From positions 48,427 through 95,955 of the forward strand of contig NZ_KI421415.1 in NCBI RefSeq assembly GCF_000472285.1: a DNA stretch of 47,529 nt, written 5' to 3'. Below the pieces are notes generated by a model that worked only from the letters and a program-made list of their open reading frames with translations, ran no database searches and had not been told where the DNA came from. Positions 9,870 through 18,190 of the stretch are shown piece by piece. The DNA comes from Desulfuromonas sp. TF. GTDB taxonomy: Bacteria; Desulfobacterota; Desulfuromonadia; Desulfuromonadales; ATBO01. The position numbers and the translations under genes were made by a program. Positions within the stretch are counted from its first letter, which is position 1; each line of letters starts with the position of its first letter.

Positions 9870-10060
9870 TATTCGTCGGGGGATTCGGTGAGTTCCGGCG
9901 CCAGCGACTTCAGGGTATCGCGCAGGGTGCGGTTGTCCCGCTCCAGGGCGGAGATCCGGCGGCTGCACGCGGTCACCTCGTCGTTGAGTTCGTCGATGAT
10001 GCGGTTCTGGTGGGTGAAGCGGGTTTCAAGCTCGATGAGACGTTCCTGCAGATCTTCCAA
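9869..10060 (-). CDS. slyX: SlyX family protein
   Basis: 63-residue coiled-coil protein of the SlyX type: LEDLQERLIELETRFTHQNR then a second helix. A TTG start at 10060 is preferred because a strong GAGGAGG ribosome site lies 7 bases before it; upstream ATGs lack one. SlyX function is unknown even in E. coli. It heads the minus-strand run that continues to at least the cobalamin-type radical SAM gene. Confidence 0.8.
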   Translation of the reverse strand: MEDLQERLIELETRFTHQNRIIDELNDEVTACSRRISALERDNRTLRDTLKSLAPELTESPDE

Positions 10061-10211
10061 GGATTTTCCTCCTCTAGTGGATGCCGTCATGCTAGCAGAA
10101 GCGGCATCGCGGCGCAACGGGCTCCTGTTGCGGCATTGGGAAAATCCAAATCGGGGTGCAATGCCTGGTGGTCAAGGCTACGCACTTTTGGCAGATGTCC
10201 CCTGACGGCGG

Positions 10212-10682
10212 TTACCTCACGATCAGCCAGCTGCCGTCGGGCTGTCGGCAGGCGGTGCCGTAAGCCTGCTGATTCCGACCGCCGACGACCACCAGTTGGG
10301 TGTATTCCCGGCAGTACTGGCCCTGCCTGGTCTGGTAGGTCTCGACCGGGGTGATCGAGCCGTAGTTGCCGCTATCCGGGTTTCTCCAGGTGGTCGCCAC
10401 GTTGGTCCGGGTATTTTCCAGGGCGTACTGGGCGTTGCGCTCCATCATCAGCTGGTCGGCGCGGTCGAGGGATTGACCGATCCCCTGCCCGATGAGGGCG
10501 CCGGCCAGGGTGCCGACGGCGACCGCGACCAGTGTTCCCCGTCCGCTTCCGATCTGGGAGCCGGCCAATGCGCCGGTGCCTGCCCCGAGCAGGGTTCCCC
10601 CTGTTTCCTTCGGTCCCATCGACGGGGCGCAACCGGCGAGGGCGAGCCACAGAATCAGAATAATCGCCAGAATCCTTTTCAT
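10212..10682 (-). CDS. Glycine-zipper outer-membrane lipoprotein (17 kDa antigen-like)
   Basis: 156 residues. The signal peptide ends in a lipobox LALAGC, so the mature protein is a lipoprotein. Next comes a glycine-zipper region (GGTLLGAGTGALAGSQIGSG, then AVGTLAGALIGQGIGQSLD) of two short hydrophobic stretches, then a C-terminal domain with GSWLIVR as in surface-antigen RT821/SlyB-like proteins. The start at 10682 has GAGGAG in front. Probably an envelope integrity protein. It stands alone. Confidence 0.85.
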   Translation of the reverse strand: MKRILAIILILWLALAGCAPSMGPKETGGTLLGAGTGALAGSQIGSGRGTLVAVAVGTLAGALIGQGIGQSLDRADQLMMERNAQYALENTRTNVATTWRNPDSGNYGSITPVETYQTRQGQYCREYTQLVVVGGRNQQAYGTACRQPDGSWLIVR

Positions 10683-10889
10683 CACCTTCTCTCCTCTGGT
10701 CGCAGTTGCCAACGGTGCCATTCTCGCTTCCAGTATAAACGACGGGCCTGCAGGCCATCAATACAATGCTTGTACAATGATGAATCAACCTGCTTCCCCT
10801 CTTCGCTTCCTTGTTCAGTGAACCGTCCGCAGAGTGTCAACCCGTCTTCCAAACAGCTGAACCGGCCAAGGGTTGAAGGCACCGGAAGC

Positions 10890-11005
10890 CTTCGGCGCAG
10901 CCGGAGGACGAGGTCGGGATGTTTCCGGCCGGAGCCTGGAACTTCCTGACGGCGACCTCGAATCGATCCGTGAGGTTCTCGATGCGGCCGGCTACCGCTT
11001 CTTCC
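10890..11005 (+). pseudogene. Degraded fragment of a SCO1/SenC gene
   Basis: Two blocks match the intact SCO gene downstream at base level. 10890-10918 equals 12563-12591 with one mismatch. 10921-~11003 matches 12885-~12966 with few changes and a one-base loss that shifts the frame. In the intact gene the blocks are 293 bases apart, so the fragment carries an internal deletion. The first part reads FPAGAWNFLT and, after the shift, the next reads DLESIREVLDAAGYRF. No usable coding frame remains. The binding-protein gene lies between this relic and the intact copy. Confidence 0.8.
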
Positions 11006-11023
11006 TCACCCTGGAAAGCCCGG

Positions 11024-12205
11024 TCAGGGGTTGTCCAGGATCGGTGGGGGGATCGAGTCCGGGACGAAGGCATCCGCAAGGCTCTTCTCTCCGTCCTGCA
11101 CGGCGATGACCCAAACCGTCTTCAACGGGACGTGGCTTTCGGAGCTGAACGAGATCGTCCCGGTAACGCCCTTGAACCCCTCGGTGTTCTCCAGGGTGCG
11201 GAAGAATTCGTTCTTGTTCCGGGAGCGCCCCAGAACGTCCAGCAGGAGCCGGGCGGCGTCGTAGCCGAGAGCGGCGAAGGCATTATTGGGTGCGCTGCCG
11301 TAGGCAGCGCGATACGCGGCCATGAACTCCTTCGCCTCGGGCGTGCCGGTCTGCTCCGAGAGCCAAACGTGGGTCGTGAACCAGACATCGTCGGTAGGCC
11401 CCGGGTCCCCCACGAGGAGATCGGTCGTATCCAGGCCATCGCCGCCGACGATGGGCTCCGTAACCCCGGCGGCCCGGAGCGAGGCCACCACGTCGCCGAC
11501 GCAGTCGGGAAGTCCGGCGAGGTAGACGAACGACGGCTGCTGTGGAAGCCCTGCCACCTGCCGGCCCAGAGCGGTGATGTCACATCCGCCGTCGTAGGAG
11601 GCGTCCAGGAGCACGGTGCCGCCGAGCTCCACGAATCGCGTACGGAAATAGCGGGGCAGGGTTCGCGTGTACTGAGAGGTGGAATCCCAAAGGATCGCCG
11701 CTGAGCTTCCGAACTCCGACAGGCCGAACTCCGCGGCAGCCGCCGCCTGCGTGTTGTCGCCGAAGGGAGTCAGAAAGATGTAGTCCCCGACCATCTCCGG
11801 AAGCGCGGGATCGGTCGCTCCAATGGACAGGAACGGCACCCTCGAACGCTGGAAGAAGGGGCCCGCTATCAGGACGGAGTCGTTGTCCGTGAAGCCTGCA
11901 GCGAGCGACACGCTCGAGGCGATGTGCGAGGCGGCTGATTCGGTGGCTGCGGGATCCGATTGCGTATCGATGAGAGCGTAGAAGGGGATGGATCCGTCCT
12001 CGTGCCCCTGCTGGAGTCCGAGGACGAAACCGTTCATGGCCGGGCGGCCGAGGCTCGCCTGGGCTCCCTGAAGGTCAAGCAAAACGGCGACTTGGGATGT
12101 CCGCGCGTGACGATGTTCCATCTGGGCGGCAGCGACGGCCGGATCGATCCCGATCCAGAGAAGCGCAACAGCCAGAAGCACGGTTGCAGGGTAAGGGCGA
12201 TGCAT
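11024..12205 (-). CDS. Periplasmic binding protein, branched-chain amino-acid type (Peripla_BP_6)
   Basis: 393 residues with an N-terminal signal peptide (hydrophobic core near residues 8-22, ending AVAAAQ) and a two-lobed LivJ-like fold: a VAVLLDLQGAQASLGRPAMNG opening segment, SVLIAGPFF, VPFLSIGATDP, ALGYDAARLLLDVL. The start at 12205 is preferred over 12217 because GGAGG lies 5 bases before it. No permease or ATPase genes accompany it. It may serve a transporter elsewhere or act as a sensor component. It is wedged between a SCO relic and the intact SCO gene on the opposite strand. Confidence 0.8.
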   Translation of the reverse strand: MHRPYPATVLLAVALLWIGIDPAVAAAQMEHRHARTSQVAVLLDLQGAQASLGRPAMNGFVLGLQQGHEDGSIPFYALIDTQSDPAATESAASHIASSVSLAAGFTDNDSVLIAGPFFQRSRVPFLSIGATDPALPEMVGDYIFLTPFGDNTQAAAAAEFGLSEFGSSAAILWDSTSQYTRTLPRYFRTRFVELGGTVLLDASYDGGCDITALGRQVAGLPQQPSFVYLAGLPDCVGDVVASLRAAGVTEPIVGGDGLDTTDLLVGDPGPTDDVWFTTHVWLSEQTGTPEAKEFMAAYRAAYGSAPNNAFAALGYDAARLLLDVLGRSRNKNEFFRTLENTEGFKGVTGTISFSSESHVPLKTVWVIAVQDGEKSLADAFVPDSIPPPILDNP

Positions 12206-12307
12206 GCTGTCCTCCATTCAGGTTCTCGTTGGGGCCTGTGTTGATTGTACCCGAGCTTGCTCCCGAAAGTTGCCTCTCCTGCCAACAGGCGCAACGGAAG
12301 CTAAGAG

Positions 12308-12335
12308 TTGCATTTTCGTGAATAAATAGTATCCT
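12308..12335 (+). promoter_or_regulatory. Possible promoter of the SCO-cytochrome oxidase operon
   Basis: TTGCAT (12308-12313) and TATCCT (12330-12335) with a 16-base spacer, about 60 bases before the SCO ATG, in the AT-richest part of the divergent spacer. Weak match; no regulator site recognised. Confidence 0.3.
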
Positions 12336-12393
12336 TTGCGGGATTGCACCCCTTTCTCGAAAAACTCTCTCGACCAGGATCTAATCAAACCCG

Positions 12394-13281
12394 ATGGATT
12401 TCTTTTCCGCATATCCCGGGAGTCGGAAGAAGGTCGCATTTCTTGCAACCCTCGCCCTTTTGCTGACTTTCTCGGAAACCGCCGCCGGACAAAGCGCCGA
12501 TCATGAGAAGCATGGAGCGGGGCATTCTGAAGAGCCCGCGCAAGTCCACGTCCATCCCGAGACTTCGGCGCAGCCGGAGGCCGAGGTCGGGCTGGAGGAG
12601 CATCTCGGAGCGCGCATTCCCCTGGATCTTGTTTTCAGGGACGAGGCGGGGCAGCCAGTTACCCTCGCAGAGCTGGTCACCATGCCGACCGTCATCGCCC
12701 CGGTCTATTACGACTGCCCCAACGTCTGCAGCTTTCTGCAGGCCGGAATGGCGCGGAGCCTGCCGGAGGTGAAACTGAAGGCCGGTGAGGATTTTCGGGT
12801 CCTTTCGATCAGCTTCGACGAGACGGAAACACCCGAGAAGGCGAGGCGCAGCAAGGCGATTTACATGGACGCCATGCGCAAGCAGTTTCCGGCCGGAGCC
12901 TGGAACTTCCTGACCGGGGACCTCGAGTCCATCCGTGAGCTTCTCGATGCGGCCGGCTACCGTTTCAAGAGACAAGGGGAAGACTTCCTCCACCCCGTCG
13001 TCCTGTTCGTAGTCGACAAGGAAGGCCGGATCGTGCGCTACCTGCACGGCACCAACGTCCTGCCGATGGATCTCACCCTGGCCTTGGTGGAGGCCTCCGA
13101 GGGACGGATCGGGCCGACCATCCGAAGGGTGGCGCAATTCTGCTTCAGCTATGATCCCGAGAACAAGCGATACGTATTCAACCTTTTCCGGGTGTCGGCA
13201 ACGGTAATACTGATCACCGCCGGCACGTTTCTGGCTTTTCTGATCTGGACCGGACGCAAGAAGTCCGATCTTTCGAGGTAA
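12394..13281 (+). CDS. SCO1/SenC-type copper chaperone for cytochrome oxidase
   Basis: 295 residues. N-terminal hydrophobic segment (about 13-30), a His-rich linker, then a thioredoxin-like SCO domain. Copper ligands are DCPNVC (Cys108, Cys112) and His200 in DFLHPVV. A C-terminal transmembrane helix (about 268-287) makes it longer than simple SCO proteins. It delivers copper to the CuA site of subunit II, encoded four genes downstream. ctaD begins two bases after its stop, so it leads the oxidase operon. Confidence 0.92.
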   Translation: MDFFSAYPGSRKKVAFLATLALLLTFSETAAGQSADHEKHGAGHSEEPAQVHVHPETSAQPEAEVGLEEHLGARIPLDLVFRDEAGQPVTLAELVTMPTVIAPVYYDCPNVCSFLQAGMARSLPEVKLKAGEDFRVLSISFDETETPEKARRSKAIYMDAMRKQFPAGAWNFLTGDLESIRELLDAAGYRFKRQGEDFLHPVVLFVVDKEGRIVRYLHGTNVLPMDLTLALVEASEGRIGPTIRRVAQFCFSYDPENKRYVFNLFRVSATVILITAGTFLAFLIWTGRKKSDLSR

Positions 13282-13283
13282 CC

Positions 13284-14915
13284 ATGGCAGCAAACGATTC
13301 GACCACCATCGACCGGGGTTTTCTCGCACCCACCGGCAACGGCCTCTTCGGCTGGATCTTCTCCACCGACCATAAGCGCATCGGCCTGCTCTACATGTAC
13401 GCGGTGCTCACCTTTTTCATCGTGGGAGCGGCGCTCGGTGTCACCATCCGCCTGGAGCTGATGGCGCCGGGGGAGACGATCGTCTCGGCCCAGACCTATA
13501 ACGCCCTGTTCACCCTGCATGGGGTGATCATGGTCTTTCTCTTCATCATACCGGGCGTTCCGGGAATTTTCGGAAATCTTTTCCTCCCCCTTCATCTCGG
13601 CGCCAACGATGTCGCCTTTCCCCGCCTCAATCTCCTTTCCTGGTGGCTTTACATCATCGGGGCCTGCATGGCCCTGGGCTCCCTCTTCAGCGGCGGCGGC
13701 CCCCCCGACACCGGTTGGACCTTCTATGTTCCCTTCAGCGTCCAGACCACCACGAACGTGTCGTTGGCAGCCTTCGCTGTCTTTGTCCTCGGCTTTTCCT
13801 CGATCCTGACCGGCCTCAACTTCATCACCACCGTTCACCGGCTGCGGGCGCCGGGAGTCACCTGGGGCCGGGTGACCCTTTTCGTCTGGTCGCTTTACGC
13901 CACCGCATGGGTTCAGCTCCTGGCGACACCGATCCTCGCCATCACCGTGTCGCTGGTCGTTCTCGAACGGATTCTGGGGGCCGGCCTCTTCGATCCCTCC
14001 AAGGGGGGGGATCCGATCATGTTTCAGCACCTGTTCTGGATCTACTCCCATCCCGCCGTCTATATCATGGTTCTGCCCGGCATGGGAATCATCTCCGAAA
14101 TCATTCCGGCCTTCGCCCGCAAGCCGATCTTCGGCTACTGGGCCGTTGCCTTTTCGAGCCTCGGAATCGCCGCTGCGGGCTCCCTGGTCTGGGGGCACCA
14201 CATGTTCGTCAGCGGGATGAGCGACATGGCCATTCTGGTCTTCTCGCTCCTCACCTTCATCGTCGCCATTCCTTCGGCGGTCAAGGTCTTCAACTGGGTG
14301 GCTACCCTCTACAAGGGGTCGATCTCCCTCGAGCCGCCGATGCTGTACGCCCTCAGCTTCATCTTTCTCTTTTCCCTGGGCGGACTGACCGGACTGATCC
14401 TCGGCTCGGCGGCCACCGACGTCCATGTTCACGACACCCATTTCGTCGTCGGTCACTTTCACTACGTGATGTTCGGCGGCACCGGTTTCGCCTTTTTCGG
14501 CGCGATGCATTACTGGTTTCCCAAGATCTTCGGCCGGATGTACAACAAAAAAATAGCCACCATCGCCTGGGCCCTCATGTTCGCCGGCTTCAATATCCTC
14601 TACTTTTCCATGAAAATTCTCGGCCTGCGGGGCATGCCTCGACGCTATTACGATTATCTGCCCGAGTATGCCGATCTCAACATGATCGCCACTATCGGCT
14701 CCTGGATTCTCGCTGCCGGCCTGGTGCTGATGTTCGTCAACATCATCCGCGGCTCCCGTTCCGGCCTGCTGGCGGGAGACAACCCATGGGGAAGCCTCAC
14801 CCTGGAGTGGACCCTTTCCTCGCCGCCTCCGGCTGAAAACTTCCCCGACGACCTGGTGGTCGACCGGGGACCCTACGATTACGATGCCAGGGATTACAAG
14901 GCGCAAGAGGGCTGA
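13284..14915 (+). CDS. ctaD: Cytochrome c oxidase subunit I
   Basis: 543 residues, 12 predicted membrane helices. Conserved segments seen: FTLHGVIMVFLF (low-spin heme His), HLFWIYSHPAVYIMVLPGMG (CuB His and the Tyr-His crosslink area), WGHHMFVSGM (two CuB His) and HDTHFVVGHFHYVMFGG (high- and low-spin heme His). It holds heme a, heme a3 and CuB and reduces O2 while pumping protons. Adjacent genes encode subunits III, IV and II, giving a caa3-type A-family enzyme. Confidence 0.97.
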   Translation: MAANDSTTIDRGFLAPTGNGLFGWIFSTDHKRIGLLYMYAVLTFFIVGAALGVTIRLELMAPGETIVSAQTYNALFTLHGVIMVFLFIIPGVPGIFGNLFLPLHLGANDVAFPRLNLLSWWLYIIGACMALGSLFSGGGPPDTGWTFYVPFSVQTTTNVSLAAFAVFVLGFSSILTGLNFITTVHRLRAPGVTWGRVTLFVWSLYATAWVQLLATPILAITVSLVVLERILGAGLFDPSKGGDPIMFQHLFWIYSHPAVYIMVLPGMGIISEIIPAFARKPIFGYWAVAFSSLGIAAAGSLVWGHHMFVSGMSDMAILVFSLLTFIVAIPSAVKVFNWVATLYKGSISLEPPMLYALSFIFLFSLGGLTGLILGSAATDVHVHDTHFVVGHFHYVMFGGTGFAFFGAMHYWFPKIFGRMYNKKIATIAWALMFAGFNILYFSMKILGLRGMPRRYYDYLPEYADLNMIATIGSWILAAGLVLMFVNIIRGSRSGLLAGDNPWGSLTLEWTLSSPPPAENFPDDLVVDRGPYDYDARDYKAQEG

Positions 14916-14917
14916 TC

Positions 14918-15532
14918 ATGAAAGAAGCCGAACACGCGACCGTCCAGAAGGATTATGCCGGAGCCAAACTCGGAATGTGGCTTTTCCTCTACACCGAGAT
15001 TCTCCTTTTCGGCGGGCTCTTTGTTCTCTATTCCGTCTATCTGCAGCGCTACCCCAGAGAGTTCGCCGCCGCGGCCGCGGACCTGAACATCGTCCTCGGA
15101 GCGGTCAATACGGTGATCCTGCTCACCGGCAGCCTGCTCGTCGCCATCTCGATAACCGCCCTGCGGCGGGGAAGCGTCAGACTGGCCCAGTGGATGCTCT
15201 GGGGATCGGTCCTCACGGGAATCGTCTTTCTGATCAACAAGTACATCGAATGGTCCGCGGAGATCAGCCACGGCATCTACCCCGGCTCTCCGATTCTGGA
15301 CCAGAAGGAAAACGGCGAGATCATCTTTTTCGGCCTCTACTACATCACCCTCGGTCTTCACGGCCTTCACGTTCTGATCGGCGCCGTCCTGCTGGCCTTC
15401 ATGGCCGTGTACGTGGCTACCGGTTCGGTGCACCGGGACGACTTCATAAAGCTCGAAAACACGGGGCTCTACTGGCATCTGGTGGACCTCGTCTGGATCT
15501 TTATCTTTCCGCTATATTATCTGCTGCTCTAA
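14918..15532 (+). CDS. ctaE: Cytochrome c oxidase subunit III
   Basis: 204 residues with about five membrane helices, the short form usual in caa3 oxidases. KLGMWLFLYTEILLFGGLF opens the family pattern; FFGLYYITLGLHGLHVLIG carries the conserved Glu/His surroundings. It starts two bases after the ctaD stop. An inverted repeat separates it from the next gene. Confidence 0.93.
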   Translation: MKEAEHATVQKDYAGAKLGMWLFLYTEILLFGGLFVLYSVYLQRYPREFAAAAADLNIVLGAVNTVILLTGSLLVAISITALRRGSVRLAQWMLWGSVLTGIVFLINKYIEWSAEISHGIYPGSPILDQKENGEIIFFGLYYITLGLHGLHVLIGAVLLAFMAVYVATGSVHRDDFIKLENTGLYWHLVDLVWIFIFPLYYLLL

Positions 15533-15535
15533 AAA

Positions 15536-15597
15536 CAGGGACTAGGGGCTGGGAACCAGGGTTAGAGGAATTTCCAGTCCCCAGCTCCTTGTCCCTG
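15536..15597. repeat. Imperfect inverted repeat inside the oxidase operon
   Basis: CAGGGACTAGGGGCTGGG (15536-15553) pairs with CCCAGCTCCTTGTCCCTG (15580-15597) with one mismatch and one G-U pair, around a 26-base loop that can itself pair. No T-run follows, so it is not an intrinsic terminator. It may tune subunit ratios or mRNA decay, or be a dispersed repeat: GGGACTT units also occur at 1074-1090. Confidence 0.75.
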
Positions 15598-15615
15598 ATC
15601 CCCGGGAGGAGTGAA

Positions 15616-15915
15616 ATGATCGAACAGGAATACGCCTATCACCAGCATGCCCCCGTCAGATACCGCACCTTCATCATTGTCTGGGTCCTTCTCCTGACGC
15701 TGACGACGATCACTGTGGCGGTCTCCCGGGTTCACCTCGGCGCCTTGAATATCTGGGTCGCGCTCTCCATCGCCTCGATCAAATCGGCCCTGGTCATCTT
15801 TTTTTTCATGCACCTGAAGTACGAGAACCTTGTATTCAAGCTCTTCCTGCTTGGCGCTCTGGTCACCCTGGCCGTCTTCATCGGCCTGAATTTCTTCGAC
15901 GTGCTCTACCGGTGA
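15616..15915 (+). CDS. ctaF: Cytochrome c oxidase subunit IV (caa3 type, small)
   Basis: 99 residues with three membrane helices, matching the small prokaryotic subunit IV family (KSALVIFFFMHLKYE is typical). GGAGGAG lies 7 bases before the ATG. It stabilises the subunit I/III core. It lies between the inverted repeat and ctaC. Confidence 0.88.
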   Translation: MIEQEYAYHQHAPVRYRTFIIVWVLLLTLTTITVAVSRVHLGALNIWVALSIASIKSALVIFFFMHLKYENLVFKLFLLGALVTLAVFIGLNFFDVLYR

Positions 15916-15923
15916 GGTAAACC

Positions 15924-17141
15924 GTGAACCCTTCCGCCATATCGACAACCGAAGCCGTCGATGCCGTCTTTTATTATATTTTCGGCATTTCCATCGTGAT
16001 GCTGGTCGGTGTCACCGCGATCATGTTGTGGTTCCTGGTGAAGTACAACCGCAAGCGCCACCCCCAGCCCAAGCCAAGTCCACGTTACAACCTCATCCTT
16101 GAGGCCACCTGGACGATCATCCCCACCATCATCGTCCTCTCCATGTTCTGGTACGGCTGGCAAGGGTATACCACCCTGACCAACGTGCCGAAAGATGCTC
16201 TGGAGGTGCAGGTTACCGCGCGCATGTGGTCATGGACCTTCACCTATCCGAACGGCGTAGCGGAGGACCGCCTCGTCATTCCGGCCGGGCGGGCCATCAG
16301 CCTGTCCATCACCTCCGAGGACGTCCTTCACAGCTTCTATGTCCCGGCCTTCCGCGTCAAGCGCGACGCGGTGCCGGGAATGACCACCCGGGCCTGGTTC
16401 CGGGCTCCCGAACCCGGCTCCTATGACCTCTTCTGCGCCGAATACTGCGGAGTCGGCCATTCGGCGATGATCACCACCGTCGAAGCGATGTCTGAAAAGG
16501 ATTTCGAGGAGTGGCTCCGGCACGAAACCCTCGAGGGAGAAGGGGGCGAGAGCGAAAAGCTGCTGGCCCGGTACGGGTGCATCGGCTGCCATTCACTAGA
16601 CGGTTCGAAGAGCGTCGGACCCACCTTCCAGGGGCTCTTCGGGCGAGAGGTGACGGTGGTCACCGAAGGGAAGGAGCGTACCGTCACCGTCGATGCCGAA
16701 TACATCGAGAAATCGATCCTTCAGCCCCAGGCTGATCTGGTGAAGGGGTACCCGCCCGTCATGCCTTCCTTCGAGGGAAGGATTCCGCAGGAAGATCTGG
16801 AGGAGATCGTCGAATACTTCCGCAGGGGCGAGGTCGGGATGGAGAAGACGGAGACGGAAGGGAAAAACCTGGTGCAAGAGAAGGGATGCCTCGGCTGCCA
16901 CTCCACGGACGGAAGCAAGAGCGTCGGACCGACCTTCCAGGGACTCTTCGGGCGAGAGGTGACGGTGGAGAAGGGGGGCGAAACGCAGACTCTTGCCGCC
17001 GATGAAGAGTACATCCGCGAGTCGATCCGGCAACCGAAGGCTGCAATCGTGAGGGGATTCCCGCCGGTCATGCCGGATTTTGCCGATCTGACGGAAGAGG
17101 AGCTGGAGGCGATCGTCAATTACATCAAGGAACTTCGGTGA
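15924..17141 (+). CDS. ctaC: Cytochrome c oxidase subunit II with two tandem cytochrome c domains
   Basis: 405 residues. Two N-terminal membrane helices (about 12-36 and 56-76), then the CuA cupredoxin domain: His in LHSFYVPAFRVKRD and CAEYCGVGHSAM (Cys171, Cys175, then His and Met). Two class I cytochrome c domains follow: CIGCH at residue 219 and CLGCH at 322, each with a distal Met in PPVMP. The two are nearly identical (both contain DGSKSVGPTFQGLFGREV), so the second arose by a recent in-frame duplication; most caa3 subunits have one. GTG start at 15924. Electrons would pass cytochrome c to CuA to heme a. Confidence 0.95.
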   Translation: MNPSAISTTEAVDAVFYYIFGISIVMLVGVTAIMLWFLVKYNRKRHPQPKPSPRYNLILEATWTIIPTIIVLSMFWYGWQGYTTLTNVPKDALEVQVTARMWSWTFTYPNGVAEDRLVIPAGRAISLSITSEDVLHSFYVPAFRVKRDAVPGMTTRAWFRAPEPGSYDLFCAEYCGVGHSAMITTVEAMSEKDFEEWLRHETLEGEGGESEKLLARYGCIGCHSLDGSKSVGPTFQGLFGREVTVVTEGKERTVTVDAEYIEKSILQPQADLVKGYPPVMPSFEGRIPQEDLEEIVEYFRRGEVGMEKTETEGKNLVQEKGCLGCHSTDGSKSVGPTFQGLFGREVTVEKGGETQTLAADEEYIRESIRQPKAAIVRGFPPVMPDFADLTEEELEAIVNYIKELR

Positions 17142-17170
17142 GGCTTCGGCCTCGGAAGCGCAAGGGAGTC

Positions 17171-18067
17171 ATGCGCCTGCTGCTGACATTCATACGGTAC
17201 CGCTTGACGGCCATGGTCGCCGCCTCCGCCCTGGCCGGCTACCTTCTTCATCCCTGGAATCCGGGAGCATCGGGAGCTGTCGTTCTGACCTCGGGAGTAT
17301 TTCTCCTGGCCGCCGGAGGATCGGCCCTCAACCAGGTGCAGGAGCGGACGACCGACGCCCTGATGGCACGCACCCGCCACCGCCCCCTGCCGGCCGGCCT
17401 GCTCTCCCCCCGTGCCGGTCTCGCCGTCTCCCTCGCTCTCTTCGCCTCCGCCCTGGCTCTACTTCTTACGACCGGTCCCGTGCCCACCGTTCTCGGAGTC
17501 TTCGCTATCGTCTGGTACAACGGCGTCTATACCCCGCTCAAAAAAATAACGCCGTGGGCCCTTCTCCCCGGCGCCCTGTGCGGAGCCCTGCCGCCGATGC
17601 TTGGGTGGACGGCCGCGGGCGGCGCCCTTTTCGATTACCGCATCGTTCTGCTGGCCGGGATCTTCTTCCTCTGGCAGATCCCTCATTTCTGGCTTCTGGC
17701 CCGGCGTTGCCGCTGCGATTACCGTCGGGCAGGCCTGCCGACTGTGGCGCGCCTTTTCACTCCCCGCCAGGCTCGCCGCATCACCTTTGCATGGATTCTG
17801 GCCCTGGCGGTCGGCACCTGCTGGTTCCTCGCCATCGGCCCGCTTCGTCAGGACGCCGCAAAATTCCTTTGTGCGACGTCCGGCGGCTGGGCCATCGTTT
17901 GCGCCGCCGCTGGGCGCCGCAGGAAGACGGCGGTCAGTTGGGAATTGTTGCTGGGTCGACCGGAGCCGTTCATCGCCATCTTCGTTACCGCTCTGCTGCT
18001 TGACGGTCTTCTTTCGGTCGGCGCTCCCTTGCTTCTGGCCATGCTGCGAGCCGCCAGCATCGGCTGA
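17171..18067 (+). CDS. ctaB: UbiA-family prenyltransferase, probable heme O synthase (CtaB/CyoE-like)
   Basis: 298 residues, about eight membrane helices. The prenyl-diphosphate motif reads NQVQERTTDALMARTRHRPLP, equivalent to CtaB's NXXXDXXXDXXMXRTXXRP but with Glu in the first acidic position. A second conserved region is YNGVYTPLKKITPWALLPG. It would farnesylate protoheme to heme O for the oxidase just upstream. ATG at 17171 has AAGGGAG; a GTG at 17138 overlapping the ctaC stop is the alternative. No heme A synthase (ctaA) is in the window. Confidence 0.85.
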   Translation: MRLLLTFIRYRLTAMVAASALAGYLLHPWNPGASGAVVLTSGVFLLAAGGSALNQVQERTTDALMARTRHRPLPAGLLSPRAGLAVSLALFASALALLLTTGPVPTVLGVFAIVWYNGVYTPLKKITPWALLPGALCGALPPMLGWTAAGGALFDYRIVLLAGIFFLWQIPHFWLLARRCRCDYRRAGLPTVARLFTPRQARRITFAWILALAVGTCWFLAIGPLRQDAAKFLCATSGGWAIVCAAAGRRRKTAVSWELLLGRPEPFIAIFVTALLLDGLLSVGAPLLLAMLRAASIG

Positions 18068-18190
18068 GAATCTCTTCTCAATGGCTAAGCAAAAACTTCC
18101 TCCTACAAGGCCTGGTGGTTTTCAGGGCATCAGTATGTCGAGGTCCTGAAAAAACGCGGTAACGCCGTAGGCGGACTTTTTGCAACGCCA

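Noticed and set aside
10683-10721. Longer start for the glycine-zipper lipoprotein
   Set aside because: The 13 added residues would precede the signal peptide; the ATG at 10682 has the ribosome site.
13149-14906. 585-codon open frame opposite ctaD
   Set aside because: Antisense shadow rich in Gly, Asp and Glu from a GC-rich gene; ctaD clearly shows oxidase motifs on the plus strand.
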